Assembly: GCA_028717785.1 (NCBI GenBank)
Contig: JAQUND010000061.1
Location: 1-9,085 of the forward strand
Direction: 5' to 3'
Length of the DNA stretch: 9,085 nucleotides
Origin: Candidatus Nanoarchaeia archaeon
GTDB lineage: Archaea > Nanoarchaeota > Nanoarchaeia > SCGC-AAA011-G17 > JAFCDX01
Part shown: one piece after another, positions 1-6,652 of the stretch
Layout: every line of letters begins with the position of its first letter
Position numbering within the stretch: the first letter of the stretch is position 1
The notes under the pieces: generated by a model
Seen by the model: the letters and a program-made list of their open reading frames with translations, nothing else
What the model was told of the DNA's origin: nothing
Database searches by the model: none
Made by a program: the position numbers and the translations under genes

Positions 1-12
1 AAATTCTTTCAT
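1..12 (-). CDS. possible start of a downstream minus-strand gene (cut by window edge)
   Basis: An ATG lies at 12-10 on the minus strand, 16 bases after the proS stop, and opens a frame reading M-K-E-F before the window ends. No Shine-Dalgarno-like sequence is visible in front of it. If real, it would be cotranscribed behind proS. Four codons are too few to identify anything, so this is only a candidate start. Confidence 0.22.
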
Positions 13-28
13 GGTTTAAAAATTTATT

Positions 29-1459
29 TTAATAAGTTTTTGAAATATAAATAGTATATTTAGCTTTTTTATTACAATAAATGCAATTTCCTGTAGTTTT
101 AATAGATTCATTTATACCTATTATTTTAGCTCCATTTGTTTTAGTTTTAATATAATCTTCACATTCAGGATTATCACACCATTCTGCTATTGAAACTTTT
201 TTATCATTAATATTCTTTATTAATTCTGGCATATCTTTTGCTTTTTTCATACTTTCTTTTAATTTATTTATAGAATTATTTAATAAATCATTTTGAATTT
301 CGTCTAGTAATTTAGGAATTTTTTTCTTTAATTCTGTAATTTTAACTATCTCTTTTTTAGAATTATCTCTTCTAACAATAACAACTTGATTTTTTGCAAT
401 ATCTTTTGGACCAATTTCAATTCTTAATGGAACTCCTTTTATTTCCCAATCATTAAATTTATACCCTGCAGTATATTCTTCTCTATCATCTAAAACAATT
501 CTTAAATCTTTTAATGATTTTAAAATATCATTTGATTTTTTAATTACTTTTTCTTTTGTTTCTGTAAATAAAATAGGTACAATAACAATTTGAACTGGAG
601 CAATTTTTGGGGGCATAATAATTCCCTTATTATCTCCATGAATTGCTAACATTACTCCAATCATTCTTGTAGTAATTGCCCAAGTATTTTGATAAACATA
701 TTCTTCTTTTTCTTCTTTATTTAAGAATTTTATATTAAAAGATTTTGAAAATATTTGTCCATCATGATGGAAATCTGGACCTTGTACAACTTTTCCATTA
801 GGTAAAACAAATTCTATTGCTTTAGTAAATTCAGCACCAGCAAATTTTTCTGATTCTGTTTTTCTACTAATAAAACCAGTAACAGCTAAATAATTATTAC
901 AAATATCTGTATAAATATCTAAAATTTCTTTCTCTTCTTTTAGTGCTTCTTCTTTTGTTGCAAATGCACTATGTCCTTCATTCCATAAAAATTCTCTAGT
1001 TCTCAAAAATGGAACTGGATGTTTAAATTCCCAACGTACAACATTATTCCACTGATTATATTTTAATGGTAAATCTCTGTAAGATCTAATCCATTTTGAA
1101 TAAGAATTATACATTATTGTTTCTGAAGTTGGTCTTACTGCAAGTCTTTCATCTAATTTAGAATCTCCTGCTTCAGTTACCCATGCTACTTCTGGATTAA
1201 ATCCTTTCAAATGAGTTGATTCTTTTTTTAATAATGATTCAGGAATTAATAATGGGAAGTAAACATTTTTTACCCCTAATTTTTTAAATCTTTTATCAGT
1301 TTCATCTCTTATTGTTTCCCATATTGAATACCCATAAGGTTTGAAAATTAAACAACCAGAAACTGGACTATAATCAACTAAATCTGCTTTTATAATTGCT
1401 TGAGTATACCAATCAGAAAATTCATCTTTTGATGCTTTAATACCTTCTTCTTTTGACAT
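29..1459 (-). CDS. proS: prolyl-tRNA synthetase, archaeal/eukaryotic type
   Basis: Class II aminoacyl-tRNA synthetase that charges tRNA-Pro with proline in the cytoplasm. The 476 residues match the usual length of the archaeal-type enzyme, which lacks the bacterial editing insertion. Visible landmarks: the proline-binding T-S-E loop at residues 111-113, motif 2 with R-T-R-E at 153-156 followed by F-L-W-N-E-G-H, and an anticodon-binding domain from about residue 285. The C-terminal domain has four cysteines (428, 433, 459, 462) that look like a zinc site, and the chain ends in tyrosine 476. A C-terminal Tyr is a hallmark of this subtype. The ATG at 1459 is chosen because a TATA box is centred 25.5 bases upstream, which implies a leaderless mRNA, and no Shine-Dalgarno sequence is seen. 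A tRNA-Pro gene lies directly upstream on the same strand. Confidence 0.97.
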   Translation of the reverse strand: MSKEEGIKASKDEFSDWYTQAIIKADLVDYSPVSGCLIFKPYGYSIWETIRDETDKRFKKLGVKNVYFPLLIPESLLKKESTHLKGFNPEVAWVTEAGDSKLDERLAVRPTSETIMYNSYSKWIRSYRDLPLKYNQWNNVVRWEFKHPVPFLRTREFLWNEGHSAFATKEEALKEEKEILDIYTDICNNYLAVTGFISRKTESEKFAGAEFTKAIEFVLPNGKVVQGPDFHHDGQIFSKSFNIKFLNKEEKEEYVYQNTWAITTRMIGVMLAIHGDNKGIIMPPKIAPVQIVIVPILFTETKEKVIKKSNDILKSLKDLRIVLDDREEYTAGYKFNDWEIKGVPLRIEIGPKDIAKNQVVIVRRDNSKKEIVKITELKKKIPKLLDEIQNDLLNNSINKLKESMKKAKDMPELIKNINDKKVSIAEWCDNPECEDYIKTKTNGAKIIGINESIKTTGNCIYCNKKAKYTIYISKTY

Positions 1460-1480
1460 AATTAGTTAAAAATTAATTTA

Positions 1481-1488
1481 TTTATAAA
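1481..1488 (-). promoter_or_regulatory. TATA box of proS
   Basis: TTTATAAA is centred 25.5 bases before the A of the proS ATG. This is the normal archaeal TATA-to-start-site distance, so transcription should begin at or very near the ATG. It lies between the tRNA-Pro 3' end and proS, giving proS its own promoter as well as possible read-through from the tRNA. Confidence 0.6.
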
Positions 1489-1497
1489 ACTTTAGTA

Positions 1498-1571
1498 TGG
1501 GACTGCCCGGATTTGAACCGGGATCTCGCCCACCCCAAGGGCGAATCTTAACCAAGTTGGAATACAACCCC
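1498..1571 (-). tRNA. tRNA-Pro, anticodon GGG
   Basis: A 74-base cloverleaf. Acceptor GGGGTTG pairs with CAGTCCC (one G-U and one U-G pair), with discriminator A. The anticodon stem CGCCC/GGGCG is perfect and encloses the 7-base loop TTGGGGT, giving anticodon GGG. The T stem CCCGG/CCGGG is perfect around TTCAAAT. No intron, and CCA is not encoded. The D arm is weak: only the U-A and C-G pairs at 11-24 and 12-23 form, with U-U and C-A mismatches on either side. GG at 18-19 and an A15/U48 pair are present. The gene lies 38 bases upstream of proS on the same strand, so enzyme and substrate RNA genes are neighbours. Confidence 0.9.
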
Positions 1572-1580
1572 CTAATTATC

Positions 1581-1588
1581 TTTATAAA
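1581..1588 (+). promoter_or_regulatory. TATA box of the MFS transporter gene
   Basis: TTTATAAA is centred 25.5 bases before the ATG at 1610 and only 19.5 before the ATG at 1604. The spacing matches the proS, porG and LAGLIDADG-gene promoters in this window. It favours 1610 as the transcription and translation start. Confidence 0.5.
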
Positions 1589-1594
1589 CTACTT

Positions 1595-1604
1595 TATTTT
1601 TAAA
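1595..1604 (-). promoter_or_regulatory. probable TATA box of tRNA-Pro
   Basis: On the minus strand this reads TTTAAAAATA, centred about 28 bases before the first base of the tRNA, a suitable TATA distance. It overlaps the 5' end of the divergent MFS transporter gene, so the two promoters are interleaved. The sequence is AT-rich throughout, so this is a spacing-based call. Confidence 0.4.
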
Positions 1605-2815
1605 TGTTTATGAAACTATTTGAGAAAGGAGAATTAAAGGTATTATGGCCTTTTTACTTAAATGAATTAATAGAATATAGTTTTTATATATGGATTGGAT
1701 TTTATGTTATTTATTTTAAGGAAATAGGATTAAGTTTCTTTCAAATTTCTTTATTATTTGCTGTTTGGAGTTTAGCAAAAATTATTTTTGAATTACCTAC
1801 TGGAGCAATAGCAGATATTTTTGGTAAGAAAGTTTCTGTAATGATTTCATATGGATTGTATACTATTTTATTATTAGTTTTGCCTTTAGTTAGAAATTTT
1901 TATTTATTATTGTTAATATTTTTATTACTTGGATTGTCTATAACATTTTATTCTGGAGCAGAAGAAGCTTTAGTTGTAAACCATCTTAATCAAAATAAAA
2001 GAAAAGATTTACTTCATGATTATTATATTAAATATAATAGTCTTGCTAGTTTATCTGGAATTTTTGCAGGTCTTGTTGGAGCGTTTACAGTAAAATATTT
2101 AGGACTAAGTTATATTTGGACAATAACAGGGATAATGTCTTTTGTTTCTAGTTTAGTAATATTATTTTTTGTAAAAGAGAATTTTAAACTTAAAAAAATT
2201 AGTATTATCAATTTCATCAAAAAAACATATGATTATTCAAAATTTTCTGTTAAATATTCTTTAAATCATGGTGTTTTATTATATTTAATTTTAGCCTCTT
2301 TTTTCGTTTCTATTTATCTTGCATTAACTGGATTTATGGTTTGGCAACCATTGTTAGTTGGATTAAATTTTAAAGTATATTGGATTGGTTATTTATTATC
2401 TTTAGGTGGATTAATTGCTTTAGTAATCCCTTTCTTTTCAAAATATATATTGAAATTATTTAAAAAAGAAAAATATTACTTATCTTTTTTTTATTTTGTA
2501 TTATTTATAATTTCTATATTAATTTATTTTGTATTTAATTGGCAGTTTGCAATAATTATATTTTTATTAAGTTTATTTCCATGGGAATTAATTAATCCTG
2601 TTAATAGTAAATTTTTTCAACATCATACTTTAACCAAATACAGGGCAACTATAACTTCATTTAATTCAATGATTGATTCTGGTGGTAAAATGATAGGTAC
2701 ATTAATTACAGGTATTTTATTAGATTTAATAGGTCCTAAAATGACATTATTTTACTCTTCTTTTTTATTAATTCCAGTTATTATTTGTTATATACTAATT
2801 AAAGAACGAAAGTGA
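1604..2815 (+). CDS. major facilitator superfamily transporter
   Basis: A 403-residue integral membrane protein with about 12 hydrophobic segments in two halves, separated by a basic loop near residues 191-215. This is the standard MFS fold and length. The signature loop between helices 2 and 3 is clear: E-L-P-T-G-A-I-A-D-I-F-G-K-K at residues 63-76, the MFS motif A (GxxxD..GR/KK). The substrate cannot be read from the sequence; exporters of drugs or small metabolites are common in this branch. Two ATGs, at 1604 and 1610, are possible. The TATA spacing and the lack of a Shine-Dalgarno sequence favour 1610, which would make 401 residues. The gene sits between two minus-strand tRNA genes, and its TGA at 2813-2815 touches the 3' end of tRNA-Arg with no spacer. 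Confidence 0.92.
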   Translation: MFMKLFEKGELKVLWPFYLNELIEYSFYIWIGFYVIYFKEIGLSFFQISLLFAVWSLAKIIFELPTGAIADIFGKKVSVMISYGLYTILLLVLPLVRNFYLLLLIFLLLGLSITFYSGAEEALVVNHLNQNKRKDLLHDYYIKYNSLASLSGIFAGLVGAFTVKYLGLSYIWTITGIMSFVSSLVILFFVKENFKLKKISIINFIKKTYDYSKFSVKYSLNHGVLLYLILASFFVSIYLALTGFMVWQPLLVGLNFKVYWIGYLLSLGGLIALVIPFFSKYILKLFKKEKYYLSFFYFVLFIISILIYFVFNWQFAIIIFLLSLFPWELINPVNSKFFQHHTLTKYRATITSFNSMIDSGGKMIGTLITGILLDLIGPKMTLFYSSFLLIPVIICYILIKERK

Positions 2816-2901
2816 TGGGTCTACAGGGATTTGAACCCTGGTTAATCGGTCCTTAGCTTATTATATGAAGCCGACCGTGCTATCCACTGCACCATAGACC
2901 C
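2816..2901 (-). tRNA. tRNA-Arg, anticodon TCG, with a 14-base intron
   Basis: An 86-base gene that becomes 72 bases after removal of the intron. Acceptor GGGTCTA/TAGACCC, D stem GTGC/GCAC and T stem CAGGG/CCCTG are perfect, and the anticodon stem is GTCGG/CCGAT with one G-U pair. Between the anticodon stem arms lie 21 bases. Removing 2853-2866 leaves the loop CTTCGGA with anticodon TCG. The D loop carries A at position 20, a known arginine identity element, and the discriminator is A. CCA is not encoded. Reading the loop without the intron would give no sensible sense anticodon. The decoding is inferred from the intron fold described separately. Confidence 0.88.
2853..2866 (-). other. tRNA-Arg intron at position 35/36 with bulge-helix-bulge fold
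   Basis: The 14-base intron ATATAATAAGCTAA interrupts the anticodon between positions 35 and 36. In the precursor an outer helix forms between GGTC (tRNA positions 26-29) and GACC (37-40). A 4-base central helix forms between GGCT (30-33) and AGCT in the intron, with one G-U pair. The 3-base bulges are TC|A and AA|G, cut after the second base in each. This is the substrate geometry of the archaeal splicing endonuclease, although the inner 7-base loop leaves no real inner helix. Most archaeal tRNA introns lie at 37/38, so this position is non-canonical. Confidence 0.75.
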
Positions 2902-2921
2902 AATATTTTAAAGAAAAACTG

Positions 2922-2929
2922 ATTTAATA
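2922..2929 (-). promoter_or_regulatory. probable TATA box of tRNA-Arg
   Basis: TATTAAAT on the minus strand is centred 24.5 bases before the first tRNA base. This is compatible with archaeal start-site spacing in a stretch otherwise free of genes. Confidence 0.4.
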
Positions 2930-2953
2930 GGCTTTTGTTCCAATCGTAACATA

Positions 2954-2961
2954 TTTATACT
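2954..2961 (+). promoter_or_regulatory. candidate TATA box upstream of the acyl-CoA synthetase gene
   Basis: TTTATACT is centred about 26 bases before the GTG at 2984. That GTG would be a leaderless start if the frame were one base shorter; see the gene entry. A start site here would leave little or no leader in front of the GAGGTGA sequence at 2981-2987. Confidence 0.35.
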
Positions 2962-2980
2962 TAAAAAATACATTATTTTA

Positions 2981-2987
2981 GAGGTGA
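2981..2987 (+). promoter_or_regulatory. Shine-Dalgarno-like GAGGTGA before the acyl-CoA synthetase gene
   Basis: GAGGTGA is complementary to the conserved 3' end of archaeal 16S rRNA. It ends 3 bases before the in-frame ATA at 2991 and 6 bases before the ATC at 2994. No ATG, GTG or TTG occurs in frame between it and residue 12 of the conserved protein. Confidence 0.5.
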
Positions 2988-2990
2988 AAA

Positions 2991-4370
2991 ATAATCAATT
3001 TAGATAAATTTTTTAAACCGGAAACAGTGGCTGTAATAGGTGTTTCTAGCAATGAAAATAAGGTTGGCCATGTAATTTTTAGGAATTTAATGAATAATTA
3101 CAAAGCTAAAATATTTCCTATAAATCCAAATGAAGCCCAAATTATTGGTTACAAATGTTATCCTTCTATTTTAGAAATTCAAGATCCAATTGATTTGGCA
3201 ATTATTTGTTTACCTGCAAATAAAGTTATTTCAGTTGTAAATGAATGCGCAAAAAAGAAAGTTACTAATCTGATTATAGTTACTTCTGGTTATTCTGAAA
3301 TTGGAAATGTAAAAGGGGAAGAAGAATTAAAAAAATTACTAGAAAAAAATAAAATGTCTATTATAGGTGTTAATTGTCTTGGTAATTATGATGCTCATAC
3401 CAAATTTGATTCAATGTTTATTCCAACTTCAAGATTAAAAAGACCTAAAGCAGGTTATGTTTCTTTTATTTCTCAATCAGGAGCATTAGGAGCAGCAATA
3501 TTAGATTTAATTGCAAGTCAAAATTTTGGAATATCTAAATTTATTTCTTATGGTAATGCAACTAATTTAGATGAATCAGATTATTTAGAATATTTAATTA
3601 CAGATAATAATACTAAAGTTATTTGTATGTATGTTGAAGGTGTAAAAAATGGAAAGAAATTTATGGATGTTGCAAAAAAAGCTTCACTAAAAAAACCAGT
3701 TATTATTTTAAAAGGTGGAAAGTCTGAAAAAGCAGCAAAAGCAGCTTTATCTCATACAGGTTCATTAGCAGGATCATATGAAGTTTATAGTGCAGTTTTC
3801 AAACAATGTGGCTTAATTGAAGTTAATTCTTTAGAAGAAATGTTAAACCTAGCTAAGTTACTAGAAAGTTCAGTAAAACCAAAGGGAAATAGAATTCAAA
3901 TAATTACTAATGGTGGGGGTTATGGTATTCTTGGAACAGATAATGTAATTAAAAATGATTTAGTATTAGCTGAAATGTATATAAGAACTAAAAATGAATT
4001 AGCAAAAAAATTCCCTCCTTTAGTTTCAATAAATAATCCAATTGATTTAATTGGAGATGCAAATGATGAAAGATTCCAAATTGCTATTGAGAAATGTATG
4101 AATGATCCAAATATTGATGTTATTTTAACATTATTATTACCACAAACTCCACTAATAACTGAAAATATTGTAAATATATTTTCTAAAATAAATGAAGTAA
4201 AGAAAAAACCTTTAGTTGTTGTTTGTACAGGTGGATTATTTGCTCAAAAAATAAAATCTGAATTAGAATTAAAAAATATTATTTGTTACAATTTTATTCC
4301 TGAAGCAGTAAAAGCTATTAAAGGAATGTGTAATTTTTATAATTTAAATAAAAAGGAGGTACAAAAATGA
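2991..4370 (+). CDS. acdA: acyl-CoA synthetase (ADP-forming) alpha subunit
   Basis: Alpha subunit of an NDP-forming acetyl/acyl-CoA synthetase, which with an ATP-grasp beta subunit converts acyl-CoA, ADP and phosphate to acid, CoA and ATP. Order: an N-terminal CoA-binding Rossmann domain (V-A-V-I-G-V-S near residues 12-18), then ligase-type domains with N-C-L-G and F-I-S-Q-S-G-A-L-G. The S-H-T-G-S motif follows, whose His 255 (counting from 2991) is the expected phosphohistidine, and T-N-G-G-G-Y-G comes later. The 459 residues from 2991 match the family length. The start is odd. The first usual start codon in frame is GTG 3027, but it lies inside the first beta strand, and the frame upstream reads I-N-L-D-K-F-F-K-P-E-T, typical of this family. 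That leaves ATA 2991 or ATC 2994, or GTG 2984 if one base of the A-run is extra. The beta subunit is not in the window. The TGA overlaps the next gene's ATG. Confidence 0.88.
   Translation: MINLDKFFKPETVAVIGVSSNENKVGHVIFRNLMNNYKAKIFPINPNEAQIIGYKCYPSILEIQDPIDLAIICLPANKVISVVNECAKKKVTNLIIVTSGYSEIGNVKGEEELKKLLEKNKMSIIGVNCLGNYDAHTKFDSMFIPTSRLKRPKAGYVSFISQSGALGAAILDLIASQNFGISKFISYGNATNLDESDYLEYLITDNNTKVICMYVEGVKNGKKFMDVAKKASLKKPVIILKGGKSEKAAKAALSHTGSLAGSYEVYSAVFKQCGLIEVNSLEEMLNLAKLLESSVKPKGNRIQIITNGGGYGILGTDNVIKNDLVLAEMYIRTKNELAKKFPPLVSINNPIDLIGDANDERFQIAIEKCMNDPNIDVILTLLLPQTPLITENIVNIFSKINEVKKKPLVVVCTGGLFAQKIKSELELKNIICYNFIPEAVKAIKGMCNFYNLNKKEVQK
4353..4360 (+). promoter_or_regulatory. strong ribosome binding site for the 72-residue membrane protein
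   Basis: AAGGAGGT sits 6 bases before the ATG at 4367 and inside the last codons of the acyl-CoA synthetase gene. It is the best Shine-Dalgarno match in the window and fixes the start of the small gene. Confidence 0.7.
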
Positions 4371-4585
4371 GTTTTGCAAAAAAAAGAATTCAAGAATACA
4401 AAAGAGGAAAAAAACCTACTTGGTTAGAAATGAGATTATTAGAACATGCAGATCCAGTACATATGATACTTGCTATTGTTGGTACAATTGCACTAATATA
4501 TGGTTTATGGATTGGTGCTTGGCTTTGGATAATTCTTGGAGTAGGATTAAATATAATAGGTCATATTTATGCCTGGTTAAAATAA
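4367..4585 (+). CDS. small two-helix membrane protein of unknown function
   Basis: A 72-residue protein that I cannot assign to a named family. The first 30 residues are basic and hydrophilic, with K-K-R, K-R-G-K-K and then E-H-A-D-P-V-H. Two hydrophobic helices follow, at about 32-48 and 50-67. They are rich in Gly and Trp and separated only by a tight G-L-W-I-G-A-W turn, so the protein should be a membrane hairpin with both ends on the cytoplasmic side. The ATG overlaps the TGA of the upstream acyl-CoA synthetase gene (ATGA) and has a strong ribosome binding site, so the two genes are almost certainly cotranslated. The clear Shine-Dalgarno sequence and the coherent hydrophobic pattern argue that it is real. 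A link to acetate or membrane-associated CoA metabolism is only an inference from coupling. Confidence 0.8.
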   Translation: MSFAKKRIQEYKRGKKPTWLEMRLLEHADPVHMILAIVGTIALIYGLWIGAWLWIILGVGLNIIGHIYAWLK

Positions 4586-4587
4586 AT

Positions 4588-4604
4588 CTTTTTCTTTTTT
4601 TATT
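4588..4604 (+). terminator. poly-T terminator after the acyl-CoA synthetase operon
   Basis: A run of T interrupted by one C and one A directly follows the stop of the 72-residue protein gene, in the 19-base gap before the convergent porB stop. Archaeal polymerases terminate on T-rich stretches without needing a hairpin. No hairpin is seen. Confidence 0.55.
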
Positions 4605-5525
4605 TTAATATTCTCTAACACTAAAGAAATCTCCTTTTCTTAAGAATTCCCACTCTTTATTTATTATTTCTTGTATTCTATTAATTTCATCATTTGTTAA
4701 ATGTTTAAATCTTCCTTGTAATTCTAAATATTCTTTTACAGGTTTTAATTTTTCAAGATTATAATTTAATTTAAATTTATTATTTTCAATTTCAAATAAT
4801 GGCCAAGCACCAGTTTCAACTGCTAGTCTTGCAACTTTCATAGTTAAACTAGAATCAATTTTCCAACCAGGAACACAAGGTTGTATAACATTAATAAAAC
4901 AAGGTCCTTTAGTTTCAAATGCTTTTTTAGCTTTTTCACTTAAATCTTCTAAATAACCAATTGAAGCCTGAGCAATATAAGGAATATTATGGGCTGCAAC
5001 TATTTTTATAATTTCTTTTTTCATTTCTTCTTTCCCTCTATGTACTTTACCGATTGGAGTTGTTGAAGTATTTGTAAACATTGAAGTTGCTCCTGATCTT
5101 TGAACACCTGTATTTTGATAAGCTTCATTATCATACTGAACAAAAACAACATCATCTCCTCTTTCTAATGATCCTGATAAAGCTTGTAATCCAATATCCG
5201 TACATCCTCCATCACCCATCATAACTAAAAATTTAATATCTTCTTTTATTATTCTTTTTTTCTTTAAAGATTTATAAGCAGCTAAAACTCCAGACATAGT
5301 TGAAGAAGCATTTTCAAAAGCTGAATGTATATAAGGAACTTTCCAAGAACTAAATGGATAAATTGTTGAAACAACTTCTAAACATCCGGTTGCATTTGCT
5401 ACAATTACTTTTTTATCTGTTGAAGCTAGAATAGTTCTAACTATTTGAGGAAAACCACAACCAGCACAAGCTCTATGACCTGATACAAATCTTGGTTCTT
5501 TTGTTGCAAGTTCTTTAAAATTCAT
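4605..5525 (-). CDS. porB: pyruvate:ferredoxin oxidoreductase, beta subunit
   Basis: Beta subunit of the 2-oxoacid:ferredoxin oxidoreductase; it holds thiamine diphosphate and one [4Fe-4S] cluster. The 306 residues are the usual size. Cluster ligands are visible at C20 and C23 (A-C-A-G-C-G-F), C48 (A-T-G-C-L-E) and C217 (Q-P-C-V-P-G-W). The thiamine diphosphate/Mg motif starts with G-D-G at 104-106 and closes with D-N near 132-133. The pattern Y-D-N-E-A-Y-Q-N-T-G-V-Q is typical of pyruvate-type beta subunits. Its ATG overlaps the porA stop (ATGA), and an AGGAG sequence lies about 8 bases upstream. It is the last gene of the operon. Other 2-oxoacids cannot be fully excluded as substrates, but pyruvate is the best call. 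Confidence 0.94.
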   Translation of the reverse strand: MNFKELATKEPRFVSGHRACAGCGFPQIVRTILASTDKKVIVANATGCLEVVSTIYPFSSWKVPYIHSAFENASSTMSGVLAAYKSLKKKRIIKEDIKFLVMMGDGGCTDIGLQALSGSLERGDDVVFVQYDNEAYQNTGVQRSGATSMFTNTSTTPIGKVHRGKEEMKKEIIKIVAAHNIPYIAQASIGYLEDLSEKAKKAFETKGPCFINVIQPCVPGWKIDSSLTMKVARLAVETGAWPLFEIENNKFKLNYNLEKLKPVKEYLELQGRFKHLTNDEINRIQEIINKEWEFLRKGDFFSVREY

Positions 5526-6652
5526 TCTCTTACTCCTAAATATTCTATATCTTTTAATTTATTTTTTAAAGCTCTTTCAATTAGATCTTTTATATCTTCT
5601 TCATAAATATTTTTTCCACCTAATCCATAAATTATACTATGAACATTATCACAACAATTTTTTATTTCAGAATATAATGGAGCATTTGCACCAAAATTAA
5701 TTGAACGATCCATAACAATTACTTTTTTTCCTTTCAAAACTTTTTTAATTTCTTCATATGGAAAAGGTCTAAATAATCTTAATTTTAATAATCCAATCTT
5801 CTTTCCTTTTTGTCTATATTCATTTATTACTTCTTTTACAGCTCCAGCAGTAGAATTCATTACAACTAAAACTATTTTTGCATCTTTTATTTTATAATCT
5901 TCAAATAAACCAGTTGGATGTTTAATTAATTTATTAACTTCTTGATCAATTTTTAAAAATTCTTTTTTAGCTTCTTCCATTGCTTTTACTTGTTGTAATT
6001 TAAATTCAAAATAATAATCAGGTAAAGTTAAAGTACCTAAAGTAACATTATCAAATAATAAACTATTTTTTGGTTTTAAGTTTCCAATAAAACTTTTTAC
6101 TTGTTTATCTTCAAGAATTTGAACACCTTCAACACAGTGAGAAGTAATAAATCCATCTTGCATTATCATTGCAGGTAATCTAACTTTTTCTGCTAATCTT
6201 AAAGCGATTAAATTATTTATGTATACTTCTTGTGTATTTTCAGAATAAATTTGTATCCATCCTTGATCTCTTACTGACATTGAATCAGAATGATCACAGT
6301 GTATATTTAATGGTGCACTTAAAGCTCTATTAACAACATTCATTACAATAGGTAATCTTAATCCTGATGCAACTGCTAAAGTTTCAAACATAAATGCTAA
6401 TCCAGCTGAAGAAGTTGCAGTCATTGCTCTTACACCTGCAGCAGATGCTCCTATACAAGCACTCATTGCAGAATGTTCACTTTCTGTTCTTATAAATTCT
6501 GTATCAACAAAACCATCAGCATGATATTTAGAAAAATCTTCCATTATTTGTGTACTTGGAGTTATTGGGTATACTGCAACAACATCTGGATTTATTTGTT
6601 TCATAACAAATGCAGCTGCTCCATCTCCAGTTAGTGCTTTTATTTTATTCAT
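5522..6652 (-). CDS. porA: pyruvate:ferredoxin oxidoreductase, alpha subunit
   Basis: Alpha subunit, providing the pyrimidine-binding part of the thiamine diphosphate site and the transketolase C-terminal-like domain. The 376 residues are normal. Landmarks: the start T-G-D-G-A-A-A, the Y-P-I-T-P-S-T motif at residues 28-34, the E-S-E-H-S-A segment at 58-62, and N-R-A-L-S-A-P-L-N-I near 108-117 followed by D-H-S-D, which is characteristic of pyruvate oxidoreductases. The ATG at 6652 overlaps the end of porD by 8 bases and is preceded by GGTGA at a good distance, so the start is secure. The stop overlaps porB by 4 bases. Confidence 0.94.
   Translation of the reverse strand: MNKIKALTGDGAAAFVMKQINPDVVAVYPITPSTQIMEDFSKYHADGFVDTEFIRTESEHSAMSACIGASAAGVRAMTATSSAGLAFMFETLAVASGLRLPIVMNVVNRALSAPLNIHCDHSDSMSVRDQGWIQIYSENTQEVYINNLIALRLAEKVRLPAMIMQDGFITSHCVEGVQILEDKQVKSFIGNLKPKNSLLFDNVTLGTLTLPDYYFEFKLQQVKAMEEAKKEFLKIDQEVNKLIKHPTGLFEDYKIKDAKIVLVVMNSTAGAVKEVINEYRQKGKKIGLLKLRLFRPFPYEEIKKVLKGKKVIVMDRSINFGANAPLYSEIKNCCDNVHSIIYGLGGKNIYEEDIKDLIERALKNKLKDIEYLGVRE

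Noticed and set aside
1581..1588. TTTATAAA as the promoter of tRNA-Pro
   Set aside because: It is centred only about 13 bases from the tRNA start, too close for an archaeal TATA box; it fits the divergent MFS gene instead.
2850..2870. Other intron placements in tRNA-Arg giving anticodons AAG (Leu) or TCA (opal)
   Set aside because: They do not form a bulge-helix-bulge, would require an A34 Leu or a stop-reading tRNA, and disagree with A20 in the D loop, an arginine element.
3027..3029. GTG 3027 as start of the acyl-CoA synthetase alpha gene
   Set aside because: It lies within the first beta strand of the CoA-binding domain, has no good ribosome binding site, and conserved family residues continue upstream in frame.
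4420..4608. Plus-strand frame overlapping the 72-residue protein
   Set aside because: It is a shifted-frame shadow with low-complexity Cys/Trp/Tyr composition and no ribosome binding site; the other frame has a strong one.
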